Shown in pieces: positions 6,443 to 14,837 of a stretch of DNA of 21,077 nt. The stretch's first letter is position 1. The number at the start of each line of letters is the position of its first letter. The DNA comes from an uncultured Clostridia bacterium (GTDB lineage: Bacteria > Bacillota > Clostridia > UBA1381). Both the position numbers and the translations under genes were made by a program. The stretch spans positions 1 to 21,077 of the forward strand of contig CAKSGG010000051.1 in the NCBI GenBank assembly GCA_934454215.1. The letters run 5' to 3'. The notes under the pieces were generated by a model. It saw only the letters and a program-made list of their open reading frames with translations. It had not been told where the DNA came from and did no database searches.

Positions 6443-6984
6443 TATATTGTTTTATTTTTTATTTTTTTGGTGGCTTTTGCCAAAGCATCCTGATATGTCA
6501 ACCCGTATTGCGCAAGGACATTACATATATGTTTTTGCGAATCTTGAATTTTGGGTGGATGCTTGTCAAATGTGTTGACTTTTTTAAGGAAAGCTCGGCG
6601 GTTGTCGCATGAATTTTCTATGTGATGCACGTCACCCTCGCTTGCCGAAAAGAATCCGTCGTGATAGCATAGTACAGCAACGCTGAGTCCTATGCTTGAT
6701 GAAATACCTCGGCTTGCTCCCAAAACATCAATTCTGTACCCGTTGCCATGCTCAGTTCTTACGCTGCAAGGCAATGTGTTTGCCACATCTACTTTATCGG
6801 CATCAAGCAATCCGACAATTATATTCCGCCGAGTGTCTATTGTCAGGGCAAGTACGTCATTGATTGCGACCGAAATATATCTTCTCTTCCAAATGGTGTT
6901 AGGCACACTTATTTTTCTGTCAGCAAATATTTTACGTAACGAATCGCTTAAAGGCGTAGTGTCGTATACAGTGGCTTTTTTCAT
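6439..6984 (-). CDS. Degenerate AP2/HNH-type endonuclease-like protein
   Basis: A 181-aa protein. Residues about 60-137 follow the plan of AP2-linked HNH homing endonucleases: a GNGYRIDV strand, a hydrophobic IGLSVAVLCYHDG stretch where LHR usually stands, then GDVHHIENSCDNRRAFL (about 117-133), comparable to the family's VDHINxxxLDNRRxNL. His120-His121 and Asn128 are kept, but the Asn normally preceding the final Leu is Phe here, and the usual His-Arg is missing. It may therefore have lost cleavage activity and act as a DNA-binding protein, or be a diverged relative. The C-terminus is a lysine-rich helix. The ribosome binding site GAGGAGGTGA is strong. Family placement is tentative. Confidence 0.5.
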   Translation of the reverse strand: MKKATVYDTTPLSDSLRKIFADRKISVPNTIWKRRYISVAINDVLALTIDTRRNIIVGLLDADKVDVANTLPCSVRTEHGNGYRIDVLGASRGISSSIGLSVAVLCYHDGFFSASEGDVHHIENSCDNRRAFLKKVNTFDKHPPKIQDSQKHICNVLAQYGLTYQDALAKATKKIKNKTIY

Positions 6985-7580
6985 ACAGTGTCACCTCCTC
7001 GAAAATGTATTTTCAAGGAAGTATAAATCCATATGCGCAAAATTTTTTTAAAATTCAGAAAAACCCTCGTTTTTTAAAAAACTGTACTTTACATTCCGAG
7101 CGTATAGGTTATTCGTGTGAAAATCATGTTTACTGTCTGTAATATGGCGTTCAAGCGTATAGCAGGGAAGTAGGTGAGAATCGACATATCGGGTACAAAA
7201 TCGAGGTATCTGTCAGCAAAATTAGTAAAACATTTACTTTTATATCTGTTGTCGCCCCAATAATGCGAAAAAAAACTATATATCAGAAAAACAAAAAAAT
7301 TATCCGCGAATATATAACGGAATTACAAGCCTGATGTCAACTGCTTTAACAATATATGCAGGGCGTTTTTGATACCCCCTTGTATTAAAGGTTTTATATA
7401 TCATAGGAAATGACAACATAATTCTTCTTCAAGATTTGAAATGCCTATATTTAATCGGCATAAGCGGCTAAAATGCGTTATTTATGAATTTATCTGTTAC
7501 AATTTTATACAATAGCATTGTAATCCAAAATCTGCCCCTGTTTCATCTCGTAAAGATAAATAGTGATGTGTTACCCATAT
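6985..7580. other. Gene-free spacer
   Basis: About 600 bases without a credible gene between the HNH-like gene and the surface operon terminator. AGCGTATAG occurs at about 7098 and 7153, and two ATCGA-x-TATC-like words occur between 7170 and 7215. A weak TATACT box lies about 40 bases before the HNH-like start codon. A short minus-strand frame at 7497-7679 lacks a ribosome binding site and overlaps the terminator. I see no recognisable origin, RNA gene or insertion sequence here. Confidence 0.5.
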
Positions 7581-7616
7581 AAAACAAAAAGCCGCCACAA
7601 ACGATTGTGGCAGCCT
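7581..7616 (-). terminator. Surface operon terminator
   Basis: GCTGCCACAA and TTTGTGGCGGC form a strong stem with a three-base loop, followed on the minus strand by TTTTTGTTTT. It lies 35 bases past the stop codon of the transglutaminase-like gene. Confidence 0.9.
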
Positions 7617-7650
7617 TGTTCGATAAGTCTTATATTTGATTTGTACAGTT

Positions 7651-9645
7651 TTATTTCTGATAGCTTTGAGTAGTATCAATTATTATAGAATTTGTTCCAC
7701 TGTCATAGCCAACATAAAAGTTAAAGATTTTACCGATATCACGAAGTTTAAAGTAGTTATTGTCGCGTATTGTATATCCCGTAACATCAAAGTGTATGGA
7801 ATGATTATCCTTAATAATTTTCGATCCTGATTTGTAAACAAATTCATGCTTTTTGATATAGTCCATAGGTGTTCCTGTAAGTACTTTTTCTTTTTCTTTA
7901 TAAGTAAGCTCACCGCCGACAGCAGTATAGGGCGTGTGCGATTTTAAGACAACCGCATCGCGCTCTGGGTCAAATGACACCTCAAACTGCTTTTCGGTAC
8001 CGCTTAAAAGGTATGCTACATCGCGAATTCTGAAATAGTTGTTATTCTCGAACATAAATGCGTGTGATGCAACAGGTTTGCCGTTAACAATTATATTTGC
8101 AGAGTTTTTTATAAATTCGTCAAGATCAATTGATGAATCATAAGGCTCAGGAATATGCGACTGGGAAAATATGTTGATTGGCATATCGAAATATGTATAT
8201 AAAGCTTGTCGTACCGGCGAGTATTTCCCCTGAAGAGAGTAGTCGTTTTGCGAATCCCAGGTGTTGTCAATTATGATCCAACGCCCGTCAATATACGCCT
8301 CATTCCATGCGTGGTTTTCCCAACCTCCATCGCCGTTTGCCTTTCCGGTTATGATTTGAGCGGGGATTCCAACCGATATCAAAAGTTGACGAGTCCATGC
8401 CGCATAGTTTGCACAGACGCCTTTTAGTCGACCGTTTGCGGGCTCAGGGTCAGCAACTTCAACTTTTTTATACGTTGGCCAATCATACCACATATTTTCA
8501 CATACATAGTCATGAATTGCTTTTGCTTTGTCGTAATCACTTGCAATGCCAGCAGTAATCCTTTTTGCCAGCTCAATTGTCTCAGGACTGATAAGGTGCG
8601 TGCTTTTGCAGATATCAAGATACTGACTATCGATTCTATTTCTTAAATAGTGCTTCAAATAAATATCATATCGTTCCTTGCGTTTGCCTGAAAGCAGACT
8701 GCCGGGAAAAAGATAGTCCTCCGCCGAAACCCCTTCTTTATCAAAGATAAGACTGCTTTTATCGGCATATTCTACATCTGTGAGAGAACTACAATCTACA
8801 CAAAACCCTTCTCCAAAAGCTACGCCTCTTCCTATATAGATATAAGAAAGTTTCGGTATTAATGAGAATGCCTTAGAATCAACTCGAAGCGAGGTGTTAT
8901 CTTCAATAATAATTTCAGAAATCGTTTCAGGAGCCGGATAAAACTTCTTAATACGCTTTACATTTGAAGGAATAATCAGTTTCTTAAAGTTACTGCATCC
9001 AGAGTAAGGATTACCTTCAATTGTTTTAACGTGCTGAAAAAGCTTATTAAAATCCTCTATATTATCGCATTCACCAAAACAACTGGAATATATGGTAAGA
9101 TCATAGGAATCTGAATGAATCGTTTTAAGATTTGGACATTTCATAAATGAATATGCTCTGAGTAATCTCATTGTAGATGGGAAATATATCTCTTCCAAAA
9201 CAGGCATATTCGACATTGAATACATTCCAAGTGTTGTTATACCCTCGCTAAATATGATTTTTTTTGCCCGTGCATGTATGCTTCCTGGAAGTAGTTGTTT
9301 AATGCTTAATACTCTCACATTGCCAGATGCATCAAGGGACCCGCGTTCGGATTCTTCAAGAGCACCATTACCGGTGATGGTAACAGTATCATTTTCGTCA
9401 ATAGTCCATGAGAATTTCCCATTGTAAAGACTTCCGCTTGTTTTTCCTTCATCCTCAGATGGATCAAAATTCATGATGTCATCGCTTCCTGAAAGTTTAA
9501 ATTTCGACATATCTGATGAGTTAATGTTAAGCTCAATTTTTGTAATTTCTACTCCATTATTGCTGATTCCTGTCGGCAATTCCGCCGAAACAGTTACGGT
9601 TAAAAAAATTGTGAATATAGTTATCAACAAAATACTTTTTTTCAT
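7651..9645 (-). CDS. Secreted LRR / transglutaminase-like / copper-amine-oxidase-like stalk protein
   Basis: A 664-aa exported protein. Residues 1-21 form a signal peptide (hydrophobic LLITIFTIFLTVTV, cleavage after VSA). Residues about 120-300 are BspA-type leucine-rich repeats, with recurring IxxxAFxxCxxLxxI-like units. Residues about 355-475 are a transglutaminase/protease-like fold with the triad Cys411 (KGVCANYA), His445 (WENHAWNE) and Asp460 (WIIIDNTWD). Residues about 515-660 resemble the copper-amine-oxidase N-terminal domain common in clostridial surface proteins, with two YFRIRD/YFKLRD repeats. It probably acts on or crosslinks wall or extracellular protein. AAGGAG precedes the start. 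It lies 57 bases after the S-layer-homology gene with no promoter between them, so the two are an operon. Confidence 0.9.
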   Translation of the reverse strand: MKKSILLITIFTIFLTVTVSAELPTGISNNGVEITKIELNINSSDMSKFKLSGSDDIMNFDPSEDEGKTSGSLYNGKFSWTIDENDTVTITGNGALEESERGSLDASGNVRVLSIKQLLPGSIHARAKKIIFSEGITTLGMYSMSNMPVLEEIYFPSTMRLLRAYSFMKCPNLKTIHSDSYDLTIYSSCFGECDNIEDFNKLFQHVKTIEGNPYSGCSNFKKLIIPSNVKRIKKFYPAPETISEIIIEDNTSLRVDSKAFSLIPKLSYIYIGRGVAFGEGFCVDCSSLTDVEYADKSSLIFDKEGVSAEDYLFPGSLLSGKRKERYDIYLKHYLRNRIDSQYLDICKSTHLISPETIELAKRITAGIASDYDKAKAIHDYVCENMWYDWPTYKKVEVADPEPANGRLKGVCANYAAWTRQLLISVGIPAQIITGKANGDGGWENHAWNEAYIDGRWIIIDNTWDSQNDYSLQGKYSPVRQALYTYFDMPINIFSQSHIPEPYDSSIDLDEFIKNSANIIVNGKPVASHAFMFENNNYFRIRDVAYLLSGTEKQFEVSFDPERDAVVLKSHTPYTAVGGELTYKEKEKVLTGTPMDYIKKHEFVYKSGSKIIKDNHSIHFDVTGYTIRDNNYFKLRDIGKIFNFYVGYDSGTNSIIIDTTQSYQK

Positions 9646-9702
9646 ACTTTTCTCCTTAAAGATATTAGCAAAAATGTTTTATGCCACAGAATATTTTGCA
9701 AC

Positions 9703-10809
9703 TTAATATGATCCATCTTTAAAGTCTTTAAGTATCCATAAAGTTTTAGGTGAGTTTTCTGTACCTTGCAAATGAATGTCTTCTACCCATTCATTATTAT
9801 CACCAAGATAACCATCATCCACTGATACTACTTTAAAAGGTGCTAAAGCCTCATTATTATTGCCACTGTCGGCATAGGATATTGTAGAATCACCTGAATG
9901 AGTGATAGTTATTTCATCACCCTCGGCAAACTTACCTATGTTAAATTTAAGTAACCAACCACCTGAGACCAACCTATTTTCATCAGATAATTTAACACTA
10001 TCCTCACCATTAGGTCCTTTTACTGTGAGAGTGCTGTCCCAAAGCTTGAGAGCAGTTGCCATACCGGCAGGTCGTGCAATTTTCACGTAATAAGGTCCAG
10101 GACTATATACTTTAGCATTATCAGATTCATCAATCTTTTCTGTTACCGTTAACCTCTGAGAAGGCATAACAACCCTGTTTATAATAGCAGCCGACTCTGC
10201 TCTGGTTACACTGTCATTTTCACGAAAACCGTTTGAATCACCAACCAAAACCCCTGCTTTAAACAAAGTGGCTATGGCTTCGGAGGCTGTCTGACTCGGT
10301 GCTAAATCCATACTGTTAATTTCTGTGAAATTATCTGTAGGAATAGACTTGGCAAACATATCTGCCATCTGTACCCTTGTGCATACATTATCCAAGTTGT
10401 CTGAATAACCTTCCGAGACAATTCCGTTCTTTTCTGCGTAATTCAGAATCCCATCTGCCCAATGTACATTGGATTTGGAATCACTGCTTAAATCTTCTGT
10501 CCGATTATAGAAAATCGCATTAACCCTTGATGCTAATGTCAGAGCTTCTGCAATCGATAAATTCCCATTGGGATTGAATGTCCCGTCAGGGTTACCCTGA
10601 ATGATACCCAAAGCAGCAGCGTCAGCTACATTACTGTAATACCAATCTGTCGACACAACATCTGAAAATTCTTTTGCTGTTCCCATTTTAAAATTATCCA
10701 ATGAGCCTCCGACTGTTTCTGCACTTACCTGTGGTGCCAGCGCTGTTACCGCTAACACCGATGATACCAAAATACCTGATACCGTCCTCTTTAATTTTTT
10801 CTTCTCCAT
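9703..10809 (-). CDS. S-layer homology domain surface protein
   Basis: A 368-aa exported protein counted from the start at 10809. The signal peptide covers residues 1-30 (basic MEKKKLKRT, hydrophobic core, cleavage after QVSA). Three S-layer homology repeats follow at about 49-97, 114-154 and 166-214, with typical words such as DGTFNPNGNLSIAEALTLA and VTRAESAAIINRV. These domains bind pyruvylated secondary wall polymers. The last 150 residues look like a beta-rich domain without a family I recognise. An in-frame start at 10872 would place coding sequence in a terminator hairpin, so I prefer 10809. The gene is first in an operon with the transglutaminase-like protein, which may share its wall location. 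Its long structured leader suggests attenuation. Confidence 0.88.
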   Translation of the reverse strand: MEKKKLKRTVSGILVSSVLAVTALAPQVSAETVGGSLDNFKMGTAKEFSDVVSTDWYYSNVADAAALGIIQGNPDGTFNPNGNLSIAEALTLASRVNAIFYNRTEDLSSDSKSNVHWADGILNYAEKNGIVSEGYSDNLDNVCTRVQMADMFAKSIPTDNFTEINSMDLAPSQTASEAIATLFKAGVLVGDSNGFRENDSVTRAESAAIINRVVMPSQRLTVTEKIDESDNAKVYSPGPYYVKIARPAGMATALKLWDSTLTVKGPNGEDSVKLSDENRLVSGGWLLKFNIGKFAEGDEITITHSGDSTISYADSGNNNEALAPFKVVSVDDGYLGDNNEWVEDIHLQGTENSPKTLWILKDFKDGSY

Positions 10810-10835
10810 GTTCTTGTTCCATCCTTTCGCATAAT

Positions 10836-10919
10836 AAAAAAAAGTGTGCAACCCTTGAATCAAGAGCCACACACTAAAAAACGCAGACTCTGTTTCAAAG
10901 GTTGCTACACACTTTTTTT
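10836..10919 (-). terminator. Long intrinsic terminator in the surface operon leader
   Basis: On the minus strand AAAAAAAGTGTG-GCAACCTTTGAA pairs with TTCAAGGGTTGC-ACACTTTTTTTT, a stem of about 24 bp with one bulge and an internal CAGAG/CTCTTG helix. It ends in eight Ts, only 27 bases before the S-layer-homology start codon. A terminator in front of the first gene of an operon is the classic sign of regulated read-through. Confidence 0.75.
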
Positions 10920-10925
10920 AATCAT

Positions 10926-11021
10926 AACTCAACTTTCCTGCGAGGATATGACGAAACAAGAGTGTACGCTTTTTACATAATTAGCGTACCCCCCTCAGGA
11001 AAGTATTATAATTATTGAGTT
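10926..11021 (-). ncRNA. Structured leader RNA, riboswitch-like, class unknown
   Basis: Nested pairings are visible: AACTCAA (10926-10932) with TTGAGTT (11015-11021), CTTTCCTG (10933-10940) with CAGGAAAG (10996-11003), and GTACGC (10964-10969) with GCGTAC (10984-10989). Between them lie a G6 run and a GTTTCGTCATATCC stretch. The structure is followed at once by the long terminator. The layout is that of a riboswitch or other cis-acting RNA. I tested it by eye against GEMM, SAM, purine, fluoride, guanidine, ZTP and cobalamin consensus words and found no match. Confidence 0.45.
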
Positions 11022-11030
11022 TTATAAATT

Positions 11031-11065
11031 AAAAAAAGTTGTAGCATACTAAGTATACCACAACT
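11031..11065 (-). terminator. Hairpin with T tail upstream of the leader
   Basis: AGTTGT-GTATACT and AGTATGC-ACAACT arms form a hairpin followed by seven Ts on the minus strand. It would end transcripts arriving from the small genes upstream. It also overlaps a possible -10 box (11052-11057). Confidence 0.6.
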
Positions 11066-11080
11066 CTATAATTAAATCAA
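11052..11080 (-). promoter_or_regulatory. Possible surface operon promoter
   Basis: Minus-strand TTGATT (11075-11080), 17-base spacer and TATACT (11052-11057). A start about seven bases on would include the whole leader structure. An alternative TATAAT lies at 11005-11010 with a poor -35 box, but it would cut into the pairing. Confidence 0.45.
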
Positions 11081-11139
11081 TACCTCGTACTGATTTTCAT
11101 CAATATACACAAACATAATTATCTTTAATTGGGGAATTG

Positions 11140-11164
11140 CCCTCACACCCCGACCGCCCACCCC
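11140..11164 (-). other. Putative G-quadruplex motif
   Basis: On the minus strand four G runs (GGGG, GGG, GGGG, GGG) are separated by loops of 1, 5 and 5 bases, which meets the usual G3-N1-7 rule. Further G runs lie at 11129-11134 region (opposite strand) and 11178-11182. It stands out in an AT-rich region, just downstream of the 35-codon gene. Confidence 0.55.
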
Positions 11165-11171
11165 GAAGTTC

Positions 11172-11279
11172 TCATACCCCCATACTTACATAATATAAGT
11201 GTTCTTTTCCCAATCTGTAATCAATGTGAATCTTTGAACTCCGATTATTAATATCGTTGTTCTCGTTCCAATCAGCCAC
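11172..11279 (-). CDS. Possible 35-aa small protein
   Basis: A GTG-started frame beginning MADWNENNDINNRSSKI and ending YYVSMGV, then TGA. AGGAGAGA lies about seven bases before the start, and TATTAT/TATATAC -10-like words lie just upstream. The composition (Asn/Asp-rich then aromatic) is protein-like. I do not recognise it. It could be the surviving N-terminus of a longer gene whose downstream part was lost. Confidence 0.35.
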   Translation of the reverse strand: MADWNENNDINNRSSKIHIDYRLGKEHLYYVSMGV

Positions 11280-11599
11280 TTTAAGTTCTCTCCTGTATAT
11301 AATAACTTTACATCCGTGAATTTATCTGAATTTTTTATTTGCTGTTCTTATTTTGAAAAAATATGCTGACTATATGAAAAAACGCATTATAAAAATTTTT
11401 GAACTGTCGTTTACGGGAAGTTTTATGCTCTGTTTTTATGTGTTCATATATAGCATAAATGATATAGTATATCAATGCCTCACAGCCAATTTTTTCAGCA
11501 CGTCAGCCACAAATTGCCATTTATCGCCTGATTTGCTTTATTTTTTCCCGATTAACAATGCAGCAGTTATAATAAAATCAACACTTTTTTCATAACTGC
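11280..11599. other. Spacer with a possible decayed coding fragment
   Basis: No intact gene. On the minus strand from about 11599 to 11472, one frame reads SVDFIITAALLIGKK, a stop, then SKSGDKWQFVADVLKKLAVRH and a stop. It looks protein-like but is interrupted and has no start signal, so it may be the remains of a lost gene. A plus-strand frame at 11353-11595 has no ribosome binding site. Confidence 0.3.
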
Positions 11600-11632
11600 A
11601 AAAAATGAGGGAATATCGATACCCTCATTTTC
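11600..11632 (-). terminator. Terminator after the 102-aa gene
   Basis: AATGAGGG and CCCTCATT arms around a ten-base loop, ending in six Ts on the minus strand, 14 bases past the stop codon. Confidence 0.8.
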
Positions 11633-11645
11633 AAAAGCATTAAAT

Positions 11646-11954
11646 TTATTCAATTTCACTTACAAGAGCTACCACAGTCTTATTTTTTTCGCCGAAATCA
11701 GTTGATACGGTAAACAAAACACCCGAACTGCTCTCAAAGCACGATGCAACCCTGTTCCTTTTGAGGAAATTTGCATCATTCAGACTCCATAACTCATCGG
11801 GAGCCAACCCCCAATCGTGATATGAATGCCTGAATAATGCAATATACACCTCAAATTCTGTCAACGACTTTTTCGCAGTATTTGTGATTTGTATATCGTT
11901 AAGTTCGATTACATCCTCAAAACCGCATCCGCCTTTAATATCCTTATTTGTCAT
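11646..11954 (-). CDS. Unrecognised 102-aa protein
   Basis: Starts MTNKDIKGGCGFEDV with AAAGG ten bases upstream; an in-frame ATG at 11972 has no ribosome binding site. No signal peptide or membrane segment. The middle is helical and aromatic (LTEFEVYIALFRHSYHDWGL, about residues 32-51) and the C-terminal third looks like beta strands (GVLFTVSTDFG). It has its own consensus-like promoter and its own terminator, so it is a single-gene unit directly after the DUF927-like gene. Its independent strong promoter would suit a regulator or an antagonist protein, but nothing in the sequence proves a role. Confidence 0.65.
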   Translation of the reverse strand: MTNKDIKGGCGFEDVIELNDIQITNTAKKSLTEFEVYIALFRHSYHDWGLAPDELWSLNDANFLKRNRVASCFESSSGVLFTVSTDFGEKNKTVVALVSEIE

Positions 11955-11987
11955 AACACAACGACCTTTCATATTGAAGTTTGTTGT

Positions 11988-12016
11988 ATTATAACTCTGA
12001 AAATGCCTGTTGACAA
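11988..12016 (-). promoter_or_regulatory. Promoter of the 102-aa gene
   Basis: Minus-strand TTGTCA (12011-12016), 17-base spacer and perfect TATAAT (11988-11993), 33 bases upstream of the chosen start codon. Confidence 0.8.
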
Positions 12017-12031
12017 GAAGTTTTTAACAAT

Positions 12032-14755
12032 TTACTCTTCTTTATAAGTTCTTCTTTCAATGAAACGGAGTGCAGATTCCGGAATATCTTTTCCTGTTTC
12101 ACTACAGTAATCCTTAATGATTTTTTCAAGCTTATCAGCATCAATCAAAAATAATGGGATTTCACCTGGTAGTTCCGCTGGGGTATATAAATCTCGGTCT
12201 AACAACCGAATTAACAAACCAAATTTCTTGAGGTTGTCTATAAATTTGTTTTTAACGGCTGTCTCGGTACTTAGTGTAATAACAGTAAGAACATTATCAT
12301 CAATGCCGAACATTCGCTGTTTACAGTCGCCAACCGGTACTCCACTAAAGAAAATACTTAAGTTTGGATAATAGGAACCACCACAAATGAAGAAAGTACA
12401 GCTATTGCACCATACACTATCGGGTTTTTCGTAGTATGCTCCATCATAGAAGTTCGCTCCTATTAAACAAACCATTTGCACTAACTGAGCAGTAAAGTCC
12501 TTTTCAAACTGTGATGGTACTGTCTCAAGCGTCAAATCGGCATTATCACATATTTTTTTAACTAATTCTTGCACCTCGTCAAATTCTTCGCTTGTCATAT
12601 TTCCTCCGGTTTCAGAATTCAACGTCCTTTGCATATTATGTGTGCCATACATTTGGGTATAAGGACAAACATATTCATTGTTAGTGAGCTTGTAACGGAA
12701 GATAACAATCAGCTCATCATCTATATATTTGCCTTTTTCAAGAACAACCTTAATATCCCATTTGGCAGCAAGCGCAGGCGATAATGCAGACTTAAGAATA
12801 TTTTTGTTTTCGCTCAACCAAGCGTCGATACTCTCTTTGTCAATGACATTATTCTTGAACATCTCATTACCATCATCAATACCCAAAAATGATTTGTCAA
12901 ATTTGACAAGATAATATCTGCCGGTTGCATCTTTATAGCTCGAATGGCGATCCGCACCGTTCTTACTTTCAGGCTCTTGGAGCAATCCATGTGCTTTAAG
13001 TAACGAGGTAATCTTACGGCTCGAACAGTCAAAAATTTTAGACACTTCATCTATCTTTTTTGTGCTGACATAGAGCAGCTGTTTATCAACCGCATATTCA
13101 GAACAATGGATGAATGCCAATTTAACTATTGCCTCGTAAATACATTTATCTTCAAAATGTTGCTGTGTCTGCTTCGATTCGTGTCTTTCCGCCTTAATGA
13201 CAAAGTCCTCAATCAAGCTGTTTTTGATTTCATCAACGTCAAACATACATCCGAGCGAATTGGCAATTTCAGCAGCCAAAACAATCGGAGTAATAGTCTC
13301 GCCATAACCCTGTGCTATACCGTTGGAAGGCATTTCCGACTGGATAGAACTGCATATGGTATCGTAACGTTCTTTAAGCCATTTAACACCATTTTCGTAT
13401 ATTTTACGAACAAATGCAACCGCCAACTGACCATAATTGTTACGGGTATGCTCAACTATTCTCATCGATTCCTCTGCATCTTTTGTGAGTTCTCCTGTGC
13501 AGCCCGACATATCAAGTTCAACAATACGTCTGTTTGCACCGTTATTATACATTCCGAATTGCTCCATCACCGGGGTTTCTGATGTTACCATAACAACGGT
13601 GTTAAAGCTCTCATCAAGCGAATATTTTGTACCCCTGGCAACATTACCACTCACAAAATAAGTCAATTGGTTGAGATTATTCTCTGCGGAGGTACTCTGA
13701 TTCTTTTTCTTCTTTACATCGGCTGATGTGTCATCAATTGTAATCAAAACTCCGCTTGACTTTTTTATTGCATCCATCAATCGTGCTGTGGTATCCGAAA
13801 ATTTTCTGTTGACAGCCTGATTTAAAGGGTTATCAAAGAAGGATGCAGCCAGCTTTAAAAGTGTACTCTTTCCCGAACTGCTCTTACCCGATATACAGAA
13901 TACAAATGACATCAACCGCAAAATTCCTACTATTATTGCCGAAAGTCCTGCACTCAATATTGTTTGAACAGCCACACGCTCCTGTGAAATTTCATTTATC
14001 AAATGCAACGTGCTGTTCAAATCGCCCTTTTGCTGTAAAACTACCGGTCTGTCTTTCCCGATATGTAAATCAGCATCTGAAAATGCAGCGTCGGAAATTT
14101 TGCACTCCTGAAATTTGTTTTCGTCAAGCCTAAGTATCGTGGATGCTCCAACATAATATTTCGGGATCTCATCCTTATATATAAAACCGGCTTTGTTTGC
14201 ACAGTAGGACGCTTTCAGTAATAAAATCTCATTTTCTATGATATCAAGCACTCCCGGTAAGTAATCATCCTTTTTACCATCAGGATCAGGAAAAGGAAAC
14301 CAATCAATGGTCTTTAGTACAAGTGATTTTTGGAAAAAATACTTGGGCAAATTACGTAATGAATCCGCATTAACAAAGATCGAGCCAAGCTCTCCGTCAA
14401 CCGTGTTGCTGGCTCTGAACGCAAACACCGTGTTACTGTTATCAACAAAAGTAATTTTGCTTACTGTAATATATAAACTCACATGTAGAGCATGTATGTT
14501 GAAATTGCAAACACAACCATTATTGTTGATACGGACCTCGGTTTTTATATACTTTTCGTCATCATTGTAACATCCACCAACATACTTTAACTTGGTACCG
14601 TTAGAATTGCTAACGGATGTGAGCGGTGGTATCTCCGCTTTGCATTCCTCAACGATATTCTCTGCCATAACATCATTTGTATTGGTTACATAACCCCTGT
14701 TTGCTGCTGCCTTCTTGTTATAAGGCTTATTGCGCCCTTTGTCTCTTCTACTCAT
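12032..14755 (-). CDS. DUF927-like P-loop ATPase, probable replication/maintenance helicase
   Basis: A 907-aa protein counted from the start at 14755, which has AGGAGG six bases upstream; an in-frame start at 14794 would read through that site. Residues 1-30 are basic. A P-loop ISGKSSSGKSTLLKLA lies near 288-303, with the Walker B-like GVLITIDDT near 335-343, then an arginine-finger-like NNGANRRIVELDM. The order and spacing fit the DUF927 domain, found in plasmid and phage proteins next to primases and thought to be helicase-like. A winged-helix-like segment, VSKIFDCSSRKITSLLKAHG, lies near 570-590. The last 270 residues are unassigned. It may unwind or initiate replication of the excised circle. 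No primase motif was seen. Confidence 0.7.
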   Translation of the reverse strand: MSRRDKGRNKPYNKKAAANRGYVTNTNDVMAENIVEECKAEIPPLTSVSNSNGTKLKYVGGCYNDDEKYIKTEVRINNNGCVCNFNIHALHVSLYITVSKITFVDNSNTVFAFRASNTVDGELGSIFVNADSLRNLPKYFFQKSLVLKTIDWFPFPDPDGKKDDYLPGVLDIIENEILLLKASYCANKAGFIYKDEIPKYYVGASTILRLDENKFQECKISDAAFSDADLHIGKDRPVVLQQKGDLNSTLHLINEISQERVAVQTILSAGLSAIIVGILRLMSFVFCISGKSSSGKSTLLKLAASFFDNPLNQAVNRKFSDTTARLMDAIKKSSGVLITIDDTSADVKKKKNQSTSAENNLNQLTYFVSGNVARGTKYSLDESFNTVVMVTSETPVMEQFGMYNNGANRRIVELDMSGCTGELTKDAEESMRIVEHTRNNYGQLAVAFVRKIYENGVKWLKERYDTICSSIQSEMPSNGIAQGYGETITPIVLAAEIANSLGCMFDVDEIKNSLIEDFVIKAERHESKQTQQHFEDKCIYEAIVKLAFIHCSEYAVDKQLLYVSTKKIDEVSKIFDCSSRKITSLLKAHGLLQEPESKNGADRHSSYKDATGRYYLVKFDKSFLGIDDGNEMFKNNVIDKESIDAWLSENKNILKSALSPALAAKWDIKVVLEKGKYIDDELIVIFRYKLTNNEYVCPYTQMYGTHNMQRTLNSETGGNMTSEEFDEVQELVKKICDNADLTLETVPSQFEKDFTAQLVQMVCLIGANFYDGAYYEKPDSVWCNSCTFFICGGSYYPNLSIFFSGVPVGDCKQRMFGIDDNVLTVITLSTETAVKNKFIDNLKKFGLLIRLLDRDLYTPAELPGEIPLFLIDADKLEKIIKDYCSETGKDIPESALRFIERRTYKEE

Positions 14756-14837
14756 GTTAATCCTCCTCTTAATTTTTTTTGAGTATTCTTGCAAATTTTT
14801 TTATTACATTGTCCTGCCCTCCTTGTTTGTTATGAGC

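Noticed and set aside
11031..11065. Insertion sequence or MITE between the S-layer-homology gene and the small genes
   Set aside because: The inverted repeats there pair locally as hairpins with T tails; I found no target-site duplication or transposase.
11353..11595. Plus-strand 80-codon frame
   Set aside because: It starts with TTG, has no ribosome binding site, runs against all neighbouring genes and covers a low-complexity AT-rich spacer.
13106..13582. Plus-strand 158-codon frame
   Set aside because: Antisense to the DUF927-like gene, with no start signals; a shadow frame.
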